A stretch of 10,015 bases of DNA, from assembly GCA_015520475.1 (NCBI GenBank), contig WAQA01000244.1, forward strand, positions 1 to 10,015. The letters run 5' to 3'. A program made the translations under genes and the position numbers. Under the pieces are notes generated by a model. The model was given only the letters and a program-made list of their open reading frames with translations. It searched no databases and had not been told where the DNA came from. Positions 1 to 6,417 of this stretch are shown here, in pieces (positions within the stretch are counted from its first letter, which is position 1; every line of letters starts with the position of its first letter). The stretch comes from Candidatus Bathyarchaeota archaeon (GTDB taxonomy: Archaea; Thermoproteota; Bathyarchaeia; Bathyarchaeales; WAQA01).

Positions 1-626
1 CCACAGTTCTCTGGGCATGCACCGTAAGCTCCACCGCATGGCATACCCACATCATGTTTGCAGTATGCTGTTGGACAATTACTTGTGGAGCATTCCTTTC
101 CTCCACATTTAGGACCGCTCTCGGAGCAGGTGGTGGAGCCGTCACATGGCATCCCCTTATTCAAGCAATAGTTGGTTGAGCAGTGAGCAGCGGAGCAGGT
201 TGTACCGCCACAAGAGTACTCTGAGGGGCCTATGCAGTCGCCCGTTCCATTACATGGCATCGGTCCCTTTTTGCAGTAGTTGGGGCATACTGTCGTGTCG
301 CAGTTTGATCCGATACAGCCTCTGTCTTCGCATAAGTATCCGCTGCCCTCACAGTTGCATCCAGAGTCAGGACAGTTATAGTAGGTGCATGATCCACAGC
401 CAGATAATAGCTCGGCGTCGCTTAATGCGTAGGCAAGAACTATCTCGGGTCCTATACTGGGGCTTGAGCAGGATTTCCCGGTTATAGATGCATTGCATCC
501 AAGGCTGTTGGTTGGTGTCGATCCTATGATGGCGGGGAGGTTCGATGGCAAGAGAAGAGCTACGAGAGATACGGTTAGGATCATGGAGCCAAATTTTCTT
601 TTGATTTTATTCTCCCTCCAAGCCAT
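1..626 (-). CDS. Secreted cysteine-rich tandem-repeat protein (N-terminal part, runs off the window)
   Basis: The frame is open from position 626 to the window edge, giving 208 residues with no stop, so the C-terminus lies outside. The N-terminus is basic (residues 2-11) followed by a hydrophobic stretch (about 15-34) and then small polar residues, a typical signal peptide. From residue 44 onward there are 27 cysteines. The region from residue 117 is built of units of about 35 residues, each starting YC, then (G)MPC-x-G, then several spaced Cys including CGG-x-x-C-S (see the repeat entry). This looks like a disulfide-stabilised or metal-binding extracellular protein, but I recognise no named family. 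In-frame ATGs at 638 and 644 are alternative starts. No ribosome binding site is visible and a TATA-like element lies about 25 nt before 638, so a leaderless start at 638 is quite possible. The function is unknown. Confidence 0.75.
   Translation of the reverse strand, partial: MAWRENKIKRKFGSMILTVSLVALLLPSNLPAIIGSTPTNSLGCNASITGKSCSSPSIGPEIVLAYALSDAELLSGCGSCTYYNCPDSGCNCEGSGYLCEDRGCIGSNCDTTVCPNYCKKGPMPCNGTGDCIGPSEYSCGGTTCSAAHCSTNYCLNKGMPCDGSTTCSESGPKCGGKECSTSNCPTAYCKHDVGMPCGGAYGACPENC
3..278 (-). repeat. Tandem Cys-rich protein repeats (two full units plus a partial third)
   Basis: Within the secreted Cys-rich protein, residues 117-152, 153-187 and 188-208 (nt 278-171, 170-66 and 65-3) align as repeats. 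Each begins YC and is followed by KGPMPCNG, NKGMPCDG or DVGMPCGG. Units 1 and 2 then carry a single Cys, CGG-x-x-C-S and a final Cys. Unit lengths are 36 and 35 residues; the third is cut by the window edge. The preceding segment (about 77-116) is also Cys-rich but less regular. The DNA copies differ by many substitutions, so this is an old protein-level repeat and not a recent duplication. Confidence 0.75.
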
Positions 627-656
627 CACAATACACATAAACATTTCTGTATTGAT

Positions 657-666
657 ATTATTTAAG
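657..666 (-). promoter_or_regulatory. TATA-like box of the Cys-rich gene
   Basis: On the minus strand the sequence reads CTTAAATAAT, an archaeal TATA-like element centred near 662. With the usual spacing of about 25 nt, transcription would begin near 637, almost on the ATG at 638. This suggests a leaderless or very short-leader transcript. The element was identified by eye. Confidence 0.4.
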
Positions 667-971
667 TTTTTTCAGCAGGCCGGTTCCGTTACTTTAGGCG
701 GGTTCTCTTTCAGATAGTTTTGGAGGTGATGTCTATGTTTATCTGGGGGTGCTTTTGTGGTGTTTATTTGTTTTTGGAGGGCTGGTTCTAGAGAGCCATA
801 CAGATGGTTAAGGGTGAAGAGGGCTTCAACGATCACTCCCCATTAGAAGACATCGTTGCCGCCTAAGTCACATCCAACCTCCACAAACAACCAGAATACC
901 GCACACCAATAAACCAAATAAAGAAGATGATAACTCCAGAGTAACAGATCCCAACTAGGTGAACCGTAAAT

Positions 972-984
972 CTTAAAAATATAA
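972..984 (+). promoter_or_regulatory. TATA box of the HTH/membrane-protein unit
   Basis: The AT-rich stretch CTTAAAAATATAA fits an archaeal TATA box. Its centre near 978 predicts a start of transcription around 1003, leaving a leader of about 9 nt before ATG 1012. That leaves little room for a ribosome binding site. Confidence 0.45.
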
Positions 985-1011
985 TCAATGTATATTAGCT
1001 GATGATCCTAG

Positions 1012-1485
1012 ATGAGCTACTTTAGCATTGGTTATCTGACTCCTAAGCAGAGGCGTATCTGGTCTTGGAGGCGTGACGGCCTATCTGAGGGCGAGATAGC
1101 TGAGCAGATGGGAGTTTCCAGGCAGGCCGTGAATCATGCGATTCATACCATCGACTTGAAGGTCAGTAGAGCCTTAATGGAGGCTGCAAAGATAAACAGG
1201 ATCGAGATGAGTAGTCCTCCGGATCCAGTTAAGGGGATTCTCGTCGGTTATAGCCATGAATTTGGTGTCCGCGCGTTGATCACGTACTCTGCCGCGAACG
1301 GCATCCAGGTCTGGTATGAGCATGAGGGCAGATGTGAGGATTGCCGTTACCTTAAGGAGTGTCAAGAGATCCTACTTAGGGAGGCTGAGGAGAGGGATAT
1401 AACCCTAACAGACTCTGAAAAGAGGATGCCGCCCTCAAAGCTCGCCCAGACAATCTTCCAGAAGATACTCTCTGAGAGGAGGTAA
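1012..1485 (+). CDS. Sigma-region-4-like helix-turn-helix protein with a C-terminal Cys cluster
   Basis: This 157-residue protein starts with a sigma70 region 4 / Tfx-like helix-turn-helix (about residues 9-45). It begins LTPKQRRIW, followed by EGEIAEQMGVSRQAV, the classical HTH with a recognition helix containing SRQAVNHAI. Residues 46-64 form a helical linker. Residues 74-104 look like a small beta-rich domain (GILVGYSHEFGVRALI, then GIQVWYEHEG). Then comes C108-x2-C111-x5-C117, which could bind a metal or form a redox switch, and a charged helical tail. Proteins of this type in archaea are annotated only as HTH or sigma-factor-like DNA-binding proteins, so I take it as a transcription regulator of unknown target. 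The start is fixed by an in-frame stop at 1009-1011. The next gene follows 10 nt after the stop and is probably co-transcribed, making it a natural candidate target or partner. Confidence 0.75.
   Translation: MSYFSIGYLTPKQRRIWSWRRDGLSEGEIAEQMGVSRQAVNHAIHTIDLKVSRALMEAAKINRIEMSSPPDPVKGILVGYSHEFGVRALITYSAANGIQVWYEHEGRCEDCRYLKECQEILLREAEERDITLTDSEKRMPPSKLAQTIFQKILSERR
1476..1483 (+). promoter_or_regulatory. Ribosome binding site for the membrane-protein gene
   Basis: GAGGAGGT sits in the last codons of the HTH gene and matches the archaeal anti-Shine-Dalgarno well. It lies 12 nt before TTG 1496, a slightly long spacing, and far from the alternative ATG at 1595. It therefore favours the TTG start. 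Confidence 0.45.
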
Positions 1486-1495
1486 GAACGGTTCT

Positions 1496-2401
1496 TTGAA
1501 CCGTCCATTTCCAGAGGATTTTCTCCGCAGGATACTTGGATGGTGCAGAAGACCGCGGGATTCATGTGTCCCTAAACCTCCCCAAGGAAAGTGGATGCTC
1601 ATCAGACTTCTCTTTTATAGGATCTTTAGCCGTATCGCCAGCACCTTCACCCCAACAGAATGGGCAGTTATCCTCCTCTTCCAAGTTCTCCCATATTTAC
1701 GGAGATATATGGATTACTTCTTCATTTACAGGTATATCTTCTGGCATCTTCTAGATGCGGCTGGGAGGGAGATTGCCTTGTTATTTGTTAACTTCGGGCT
1801 CAGCTGGTCCTTGATCATGCTGTCCTCCTTCTGCCTCGGAAGCCGCGTAGGTATGACTGTAGGATTCTTAAATGCACTTATCTTTCTTATACTCCATCTT
1901 CTCACCTTCTCACCTAGATTTCTGATTTCTGCGGAGAGATATGCCAGGTTTGTCCTCTCCCTCTTCGGCATTCAAACATACTCGTATGTATGGACGTACG
2001 TGTTTATAGTATACCATTGGGTAGGCATCTTTATACTCTGGGGCTTTTTCTTAGGTTATATACCTGGCAAGCTGGCTAGGATAAGGTCTCCTCTGAAGTA
2101 TCCACTCTTCGCATTAGTATCTTTCCTTTCAATCTACTTTACATTTCTCTTCGTTTGGAGGTGGATACTTAATCCTGTGGAGAGTTTATTGTCGGCGGGA
2201 AGGTCAGGTGTTGTGGTGTTATCCTGTAACATTATCCTCTTGATCCTCATCAAGATTGGAAAGCAGCCCACCCTCTTCCTGATTAGGGTATTGTATAGAA
2301 TCCTTAAAAGAACCCTTAAAGAGTTAATCAGGAGGGCAATCGAGTACATAGAGACTACTGGGATAGAAGGTGCATATCGCCTAAGATCACGGTGGCCATA
2401 A
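1496..2401 (+). CDS. Polytopic membrane protein of unknown function
   Basis: The protein has 301 residues if translation starts at TTG 1496. A good GAGGAGGT lies 12 nt upstream; the first in-frame ATG is at 1595 (residue 34) and is the main alternative, giving 268 residues. Hydrophobic segments suitable for membrane spans lie at about 92-113, 118-139, 163-186, 203-223 and 237-254, with a weaker one near 54-70. The N-terminal 50 residues and the C-terminal 45 residues are rich in Arg/Lys and probably cytoplasmic. The tail (about 256-290) looks like one amphipathic basic helix. I see no catalytic motif, ATP-binding site or recognisable transporter signature. The 10-nt gap to the upstream HTH gene suggests one operon. 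I do not recognise the family. Confidence 0.65.
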   Translation: MNRPFPEDFLRRILGWCRRPRDSCVPKPPQGKWMLIRLLFYRIFSRIASTFTPTEWAVILLFQVLPYLRRYMDYFFIYRYIFWHLLDAAGREIALLFVNFGLSWSLIMLSSFCLGSRVGMTVGFLNALIFLILHLLTFSPRFLISAERYARFVLSLFGIQTYSYVWTYVFIVYHWVGIFILWGFFLGYIPGKLARIRSPLKYPLFALVSFLSIYFTFLFVWRWILNPVESLLSAGRSGVVVLSCNIILLILIKIGKQPTLFLIRVLYRILKRTLKELIRRAIEYIETTGIEGAYRLRSRWP

Positions 2402-2407
2402 AGGCTC

Positions 2408-2527
2408 ATGGCTGATGACCCCTTACGGTTATTGATGGGCTCTCCAGTCTTCTCCAAGAAGATCAAAGGTCATGGTTGCGAGAAACTATCTTTCAGAAGG
2501 GAATGGTCGTTTGAAGATTATGGATGA
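2408..2527 (+). CDS. Possible 39-codon small ORF behind the membrane-protein gene
   Basis: ATG 2408 lies 6 nt after the membrane-protein stop and opens a 39-residue frame (MADDPLRLLMG... ending EDYG, TGA 2525-2527). It is charged, with the dense stretch KKIKGHGCEKLSFRREW. The close spacing would suit a third gene in the unit. However, the only ribosome-binding-like sequence is a weak AAAGG, and an ORF of this length is expected by chance. The rest of the convergent gap to tupC (2528-2682) shows only a weak hairpin (TTGATG 2615-2620 / CATCAA 2629-2634) and no T-run terminator. Confidence 0.2.
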   Translation: MADDPLRLLMGSPVFSKKIKGHGCEKLSFRREWSFEDYG

Positions 2528-2682
2528 GCCATATTTTCTATTGTAGAATTTGTATATGTTCCTTCAGCAGGTTGGATTGGCGGCTATTCCTTGGCTTATC
2601 ATGCTTTAGCCGGGTTGATGTGAGCCAGCATCAAACTTCTATAGGGCTGCGGGGCGATCTCAGTCTTTGGACGGTAATAGTT

Positions 2683-3744
2683 TCATAGTAGACTGACCGA
2701 TGATGCCTTATATACCAGGTATATCTCTGAGCCTATGTTCAGATTCATGTCTTTGAATGATTGTCTTGTGATTTGGGCCGTGAATATCTTACCTGTGTCC
2801 ACCTTCAATCTTATGATTGGCCCATGATCTATTATCTCGATTATCCTCCCTTTAATGATGTTTCTAGCGCTTGATTCTATAGGTTTCTTGGAGACGATTA
2901 TGTCCTCCGGCTGTATAAAGACTGTTACTGGACCTGTCTTCTCGAAGGCTGCTTCGATATATATGCTGTCACCTATATCTATGATGGATGTTCCAGTTGA
3001 CAGTGGCTTAGCGATTCCATGAAAGACGTTTTCAAGCCTTGTGAAATCTGCTATCTTAAGTGACGGTTTATTGAGCAGATCCTTTAATGGTCCACTCTCA
3101 ATCACTCTTCCATTTAGCATAAAGGCAGCTCTATCCGCAACGTTACCAACTTGGAAGATGTTGTGAGTTGCGATTAATACGGTTGTTTCCAGTTCTCTAT
3201 TCACATATCTTATGACTTCCTCTATTATCGACGTTGTTCTTGGATCCAGATTTGCTGTAGGTTCATCTAGGAGTAGAATTTCAGGTTCAAGTACAAGCGC
3301 CCTCGCTATGCTTACCCGTTGCTGTTCTCCCCCTGAAAGTTTCTTTGCGTTTCTCTTCTCGTAACCTTCAAGTTTAACTATTCTTAGTGCTTCATGTACT
3401 CTCTTATCTATTTCGGCTTTCGATCTTCTCCGTATCTTTAGGCCGTAAGCGATGTTATTGTAGACTGTTGTGTTAAAGACGATTGTTCTCTGGAAGACCA
3501 TTGTACATCTCTGCCTTATGAAGGATGAGAAGCCCTTATTGATTATGGAATCGTTATAGTAGATCTCTCCGCTTGTAGGTTCTTCAATCCCAGCTATTAT
3601 CTTGAGGAGCGTTGTCTTTCCAGCGCCGTTCGGTCCCAGTACAGCCAATATTTCCCCCCTGTTAACCTCTAGGTTCAGACGGTTCAGCGCCAATATTTCT
3701 CCATACCTCTTAACTATCTCTTTCAGTCTTATCAGAGGCATCAT
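2683..3744 (-). CDS. tupC: Tungstate/molybdate ABC transporter ATP-binding protein with C-terminal Mop/TOBE-like domain
   Basis: This is the ATPase of the oxyanion importer. Residues 5-220 form an ABC domain: Walker A GPNGAGKTT (37-45), Q-loop Gln85 in VFQRTIVFNTTVYNNIAYGL (TupC/ModC style), signature LSGGEQQ (136-142), Walker B LLLDEP (157-162) and switch His194. All catalytic positions are intact. Residues about 292-353 form a Mop/TOBE-like domain opening with SARN, the oxyanion-binding fold of ModC. At 353 residues it is longer than the single-domain TupC proteins of many bacteria, which may allow feedback by bound oxyanion (inference). Two adjacent ATGs begin the gene directly after the tupB TAG. 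GAGGGAG lies 4 nt before the first and 7 nt before the second, so residue 2 may be the real start. It is the last gene of tupABC. Confidence 0.88.
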   Translation of the reverse strand: MMPLIRLKEIVKRYGEILALNRLNLEVNRGEILAVLGPNGAGKTTLLKIIAGIEEPTSGEIYYNDSIINKGFSSFIRQRCTMVFQRTIVFNTTVYNNIAYGLKIRRRSKAEIDKRVHEALRIVKLEGYEKRNAKKLSGGEQQRVSIARALVLEPEILLLDEPTANLDPRTTSIIEEVIRYVNRELETTVLIATHNIFQVGNVADRAAFMLNGRVIESGPLKDLLNKPSLKIADFTRLENVFHGIAKPLSTGTSIIDIGDSIYIEAAFEKTGPVTVFIQPEDIIVSKKPIESSARNIIKGRIIEIIDHGPIIRLKVDTGKIFTAQITRQSFKDMNLNIGSEIYLVYKASSVSLL

Positions 3745-4434
3745 CTACTCCCTCTTCAGCATATTCGTCACGAAGCTTAAAGCGAAGACTATTAGGAGGA
3801 GGATTATCGTTAAGGCAATCGCTAATTCAAAGTTTCCTCTAGTCGTCTCCAACGCGATTGTGGTTGTTAGGACCCTTGTTAATCCGGAGATGTTACCGCC
3901 CAGCATAAGGGCTACTCCAAGCTCGGCTATTGCACGATTGAAGCTTGCGACGATTGCTAGGATTATGCTTGGTAATGCCTCTTTGAATACGGCTAGGCTT
4001 GCTTGGCTTTCCGACGCCCCTAACGTCTTCGCTAGATCTTTCACTTCCGGCGCTACATCCTCAATTGCATTCGCGGTGAAGCTTACCATTATGGGGGTTA
4101 TGAGTATGGCCTGCCCAATTATTATCGCGTATGGCGTATACAGCATTCTGAGGATGCCGAGGGGCCCACTTCTAGAGAGCATCAGATATAAGATTAAACC
4201 TAAACCGACTGTTGGCATGCCGAGCATTGCATTGAAGATTCCCTTCACAATCCTTCTACCCGGAAACTTCTTATAGCCTATCAATATCCCTAGAGGGATG
4301 CTCCATACGGTTACAAGTAAAGTTGCGGATCCAGAAACATAGATTGATCTGAAAGTTGCATCTAGCACCGATGGGTCTCCTGAGATTATTAGGTTTATTG
4401 CATGTTTCAAGCCTTCAATGATTTCAGAAACCAT
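3745..4434 (-). CDS. tupB: Tungstate ABC transporter permease
   Basis: This 229-residue inner-membrane permease has about five to six hydrophobic segments. The binding-protein-dependent transport signature (EAA loop) reads EVKDLAKTLGASESQA and continues into the F-x-A-LPSI segment that docks on the ATPase. The N-terminus has the TupB pattern (EGLKHAINLI then GDPSVLDATFRS). I chose ATG 4434. The frame stays open upstream to 4527, but that would overlap tupA by 59 nt and add a polar 31-residue extension foreign to the family. With 4434 the gap to the tupA stop is 34 nt. The ribosome binding site is weak (GGTAGAT), so translation may be coupled to tupA. Its stop abuts the tupC start. It works with TupA and TupC. 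Confidence 0.87.
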   Translation of the reverse strand: MVSEIIEGLKHAINLIISGDPSVLDATFRSIYVSGSATLLVTVWSIPLGILIGYKKFPGRRIVKGIFNAMLGMPTVGLGLILYLMLSRSGPLGILRMLYTPYAIIIGQAILITPIMVSFTANAIEDVAPEVKDLAKTLGASESQASLAVFKEALPSIILAIVASFNRAIAELGVALMLGGNISGLTRVLTTTIALETTRGNFELAIALTIILLLIVFALSFVTNMLKRE

Positions 4435-4468
4435 ATGTGATCTACCATTTTCTATAATAATGGAGGTT

Positions 4469-5449
4469 CTAGTCTTTATAGAGTTCTGGGTATTCTCTGC
4501 GATACTTAACTGGACATTCTGTCCCATTGAAGTAGGCGTATTCCTTTATCCATTGAACCACCTCGCTATTCACATTCTCCCTTAGCAGTTTGACCGCTGG
4601 ATAGAAGAGGCTATACCCGTAAACCTTGAAGTTCTCTATTATCTTCTGCCCCTCATCCGATGTTAGGAACTTTATGAATATCATTGCATCTCTAAAGTTT
4701 ACTTTTGGCACCTTATCCGGATTCACTGCGATTACGCTGTATACGTTTAGGAGCTCCTTCCCCTGCTCTACAAGAACCTTTAATTTGATTAGGCCAGCCC
4801 CGTAATATTTAAGGTATGTTCCTATATCGGAGAGGGTGTATCCTTCCCTCTCATTTGCTACCAGCAGGGTCTTTCCCATCCCAGATCCAGTCTCCAAGAA
4901 CCAAGGTTCATCTTTTAGGCTGCTCCAGCTGAAGCCGGCGTATGACCATAGAATCTTCTCTTTGGTATGCGTCCCAGACTCATCTCCCCGGGATATCCAT
5001 ACAGCAACCCCTCTTCTCCCAGCGTCAACTATCTTCTTCAGGGCCTCCTCAACGCTTAAGCCTCTAATACCGGCAGGATCGGATTCTGGACCTACTATAA
5101 CAAAGAAGTTATAGGCGATTATCTTCCTGTTAACTCCGTATCCAGCCTCCAGAAACTTCAGCTCCTTTGACGGTGCATGGACAAGTATCACGTCTGCGTC
5201 GCCCCTCATCGCATGTTGTATAGCGAGGCCTGTTCCAACAGAGATGAAGTATAGATCTATCGGGTACTTCTCCTCAAATCTCTTCTCAATCGCCTCCAGC
5301 AGACCAGTATCATAGAGGCTTGTAGTTGTAGATATAACTAGTGTCCTCTTCTCCCTTGATATTGACGATATATAATAGGATGTTCCAGCAGCCGATATTA
5401 TGACGGCAAGCATTATTGTTATCAGCCATATGGGGAGTATTCTTCTCAT
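4469..5449 (-). CDS. tupA: Tungstate-binding protein of ABC importer
   Basis: This 326-residue extracytoplasmic solute-binding protein has a short basic start (MRR) followed by a hydrophobic span (about 4-25). No lipobox Cys follows, so it is probably a signal anchor or cleavable signal. The mature part opens with STTTSLYDTGLLE, the TTTS oxyanion-binding signature of TupA. It continues with VHAPSKE...GYG, a YNFFVIVGP segment, and SRGDESGTHTKEK...LW, all hallmarks of the family. It captures WO4(2-), perhaps also MoO4(2-), outside the cell and hands it to TupB. It is the first gene of tupABC, transcribed away from the ModE-like regulator. The predicted leader of about 30 nt contains a ModE-box-like inverted repeat (5459-5482). 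Specificity for W over Mo is inferred from the family. Confidence 0.9.
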   Translation of the reverse strand: MRRILPIWLITIMLAVIISAAGTSYYISSISREKRTLVISTTTSLYDTGLLEAIEKRFEEKYPIDLYFISVGTGLAIQHAMRGDADVILVHAPSKELKFLEAGYGVNRKIIAYNFFVIVGPESDPAGIRGLSVEEALKKIVDAGRRGVAVWISRGDESGTHTKEKILWSYAGFSWSSLKDEPWFLETGSGMGKTLLVANEREGYTLSDIGTYLKYYGAGLIKLKVLVEQGKELLNVYSVIAVNPDKVPKVNFRDAMIFIKFLTSDEGQKIIENFKVYGYSLFYPAVKLLRENVNSEVVQWIKEYAYFNGTECPVKYRREYPELYKD

Positions 5450-5458
5450 GGATCATCA

Positions 5459-5482
5459 CGTTATGTTCATCCGTATATTTCG
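5459..5482. promoter_or_regulatory. Candidate ModE-type operator
   Basis: CGTTATGTT (5459-5467), a 6-nt spacer and TATATTTCG (5474-5482) form two half-sites. By my reading each matches 7 of 9 positions of the bacterial ModE-box layout CGTTATATA-N6-TATATAACG. The site would cover the predicted tupA transcription start (about 5480) and early leader, a position suited to repression. The match to the bacterial consensus is recalled knowledge; its use by this archaeal regulator is inference. Confidence 0.35.
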
Positions 5483-5499
5483 ATATAGAGAGCATCACC

Positions 5500-5510
5500 C
5501 TTATATAAAG
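5500..5510. promoter_or_regulatory. Shared near-palindromic TATA box between tupA and modE
   Basis: CTTATATAAAG reads CTTTATATAAG on the other strand, so the same element can serve both directions. Rightward it predicts a start near 5530, almost on ATG 5534, so the regulator mRNA is probably leaderless. Leftward it predicts a start near 5480, about 30 nt before tupA. No other good TATA box lies in the 84-nt gap. Confidence 0.5.
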
Positions 5511-5533
5511 CTTACCACAAGAAGAAAGAGAGG

Positions 5534-6112
5534 ATGACAAACCCCAAAGAGAGCTGTAAAGCAGCCTATAAGATATGGCTGGAGTATAACGGGAAGCCCA
5601 TTCTAGGGAAGGGAGGAGCAGAAATCCTAGAGGCTATAAAAGAGGAGAGATCCATCTCCAAAGCATCAAAGAGGCTGGGAATGTCCTACAGATACGTCTG
5701 GAAGTATCTTGAGAGGATGAAGAGGAACCTTAAACAGCCAGTCATAGAAACCTTCCGCGGGGGAAGGAGTGGAGGAGGGGGAGCTCACCTAACCAGTCTA
5801 GGCGAGAATCTCCTAAAGGAATATAATCGCCTAAAAGAGTGTTTGGAGAATATCCTAGCTGAGAAGGATTATTGGGAGGCCATCAGCTTGAAGATTAGTG
5901 CAAGAAATCGATTGAGAGGCATAGTTAAAGAGGTTGAAAAAGACGGGGTAACAGCTAAGGTAAGAGTTGAGGTTGAGGCTCCAAGCATAGTGACAGCGCT
6001 CATATCAAGAGAGGCTGTTGAAGAACTTGATATAAAACCAGGAGACCATGTAGAGGCCGTTATAAAAGCCACAGAGGTCATGATATCTAAAGAGGACCCA
6101 GACAGTTCATAG
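5534..6112 (+). CDS. modE: ModE-family molybdate/tungstate-responsive transcription regulator
   Basis: This 192-residue protein has two parts. Residues about 12-110 are a LysR-like winged helix-turn-helix: GAEILEAIKEERSISKASKRLGMSYRYVW, then the ModE signature GGRSGGGGAHLTSLG (76-90), then a helical dimerisation segment. Residues about 122-185 are one Mop domain (SARNRLRG ... VEAPSIVTALISREAVEEL ... GDHVEAVIKATEVM) that binds molybdate or tungstate. Bacterial E. coli-type ModE has two Mop repeats; this one has one. It probably binds the shared promoter and controls tupABC, and perhaps itself, according to oxyanion supply. ATG 5534 directly follows GAGAGG with no proper spacing. The TATA box 5500-5510 puts the transcript start at the ATG, which suggests leaderless translation. 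Confidence 0.85.
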   Translation: MTNPKESCKAAYKIWLEYNGKPILGKGGAEILEAIKEERSISKASKRLGMSYRYVWKYLERMKRNLKQPVIETFRGGRSGGGGAHLTSLGENLLKEYNRLKECLENILAEKDYWEAISLKISARNRLRGIVKEVEKDGVTAKVRVEVEAPSIVTALISREAVEELDIKPGDHVEAVIKATEVMISKEDPDSS

Positions 6113-6199
6113 ATGATCGACATAAGCCAGTTAACTTTCGCCGTCGACATCTCCATAGACGCCATCATCAACCATAAGAAAAGGATCCATGAACCATAA
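6113..6199 (+). CDS. Possible 28-codon micro-ORF abutting modE
   Basis: ATG 6113 follows the modE TAG with no gap, and the frame runs 28 codons (MIDISQLTFAVDISIDAI... ending HEP, TAA 6197-6199). The direct junction would allow coupled translation. No ribosome binding site is correctly spaced and nothing similar is recognised, so it may be chance or the start of a truncated gene. Confidence 0.15.
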   Translation: MIDISQLTFAVDISIDAIINHKKRIHEP

Positions 6200-6235
6200 T
6201 GTTAAGGGGAAATAATACTCTCTGAAGCCACATAT

Positions 6236-6397
6236 TTAGGCACATCTTAAATCATAACCGGATGGAAGCGTACACTTCGAGGATATTCCATCATATATGC
6301 TGAGATACAGTTTCTTAGGGACGTCAGCATAATTGAATCCAGCCACCATACACAACCAACACATCCCGGAGACACTATAATACCTTGGGGCGATCAT
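6236..6397 (-). CDS. Possible 53-codon CxxC ORF divergent from cbiM
   Basis: A minus-strand frame opens at ATG 6397 (in-frame TGA a few codons upstream) and ends at TAA 6238-6236, giving 53 residues. It contains C13-W-L-C16, then Cys42 and Cys52, so four Cys that could bind a metal. It also has an ordinary-looking stretch, AGFNYADVPKKLYLSIYDG. The NikR-like inverted repeat (6418-6447) and an AT-rich ATATTTAAG element (6447-6455, minus strand) lie upstream, so it could share nickel control with cbiM. No ribosome binding site is seen. Several antisense frames of similar or greater length in this window are clearly spurious, so length alone is no support. I recognise no family. Confidence 0.2.
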   Translation of the reverse strand: MIAPRYYSVSGMCWLCMVAGFNYADVPKKLYLSIYDGISSKCTLPSGYDLRCA

Positions 6398-6417
6398 GTT
6401 AAAGTATCATGGACGCC

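Larger units (their letters stand above)
627..1011. other. Intergenic region between divergent genes
   Basis: These 385 nt separate the minus-strand Cys-rich gene from the plus-strand HTH gene and hold both promoters at their ends. In the middle there is a strong GGAGGTGAT ribosome-binding-like sequence (722-730), followed by an 18-codon hydrophobic ORF (ATG 735, stop 789-791, plus strand). There is also an inverted repeat, CAACGAT at 827-833 and ATCGTTG at 852-858, extendable by GGC/GCC beyond a 2x2 internal loop. I see no tRNA, no long ORF and no repeat family. The region is longer than two promoters need, so a small RNA or a decayed gene is possible but not shown. Confidence 0.45.

Noticed and set aside
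146..487. Plus-strand open frame of 113 codons
   Set aside because: It is antisense to the Cys-rich secreted protein. Its Ser/Arg/Cys-rich composition is what the complement of Cys/Gly codons gives, and it has no ribosome binding site.
2404..2470. Possible C/D box RNA (TGATGA at about 2412, TGATGG at about 2433)
   Set aside because: No D or D' box (CTGA) lies at a suitable distance and there are no flanking complementary ends.
3602..4276. Plus-strand open frame of 224 codons antisense to tupB/tupC
   Set aside because: Both minus-strand genes beneath it carry clear family motifs. The antisense frame shows only low-complexity Ile/Ala/Ser runs and no recognisable domain.
4435..4527. N-terminal extension of tupB to an upstream ATG at 4527
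   Set aside because: It would overlap the tupA coding region in another frame, is polar and unlike TupB N-termini, and 4434 gives the usual family length.
5869..6171. Minus-strand 100-codon frame over the 3' end of modE
   Set aside because: It is antisense to the Mop domain of modE, rich in Ser/Thr/Met, with no motif or upstream signal.
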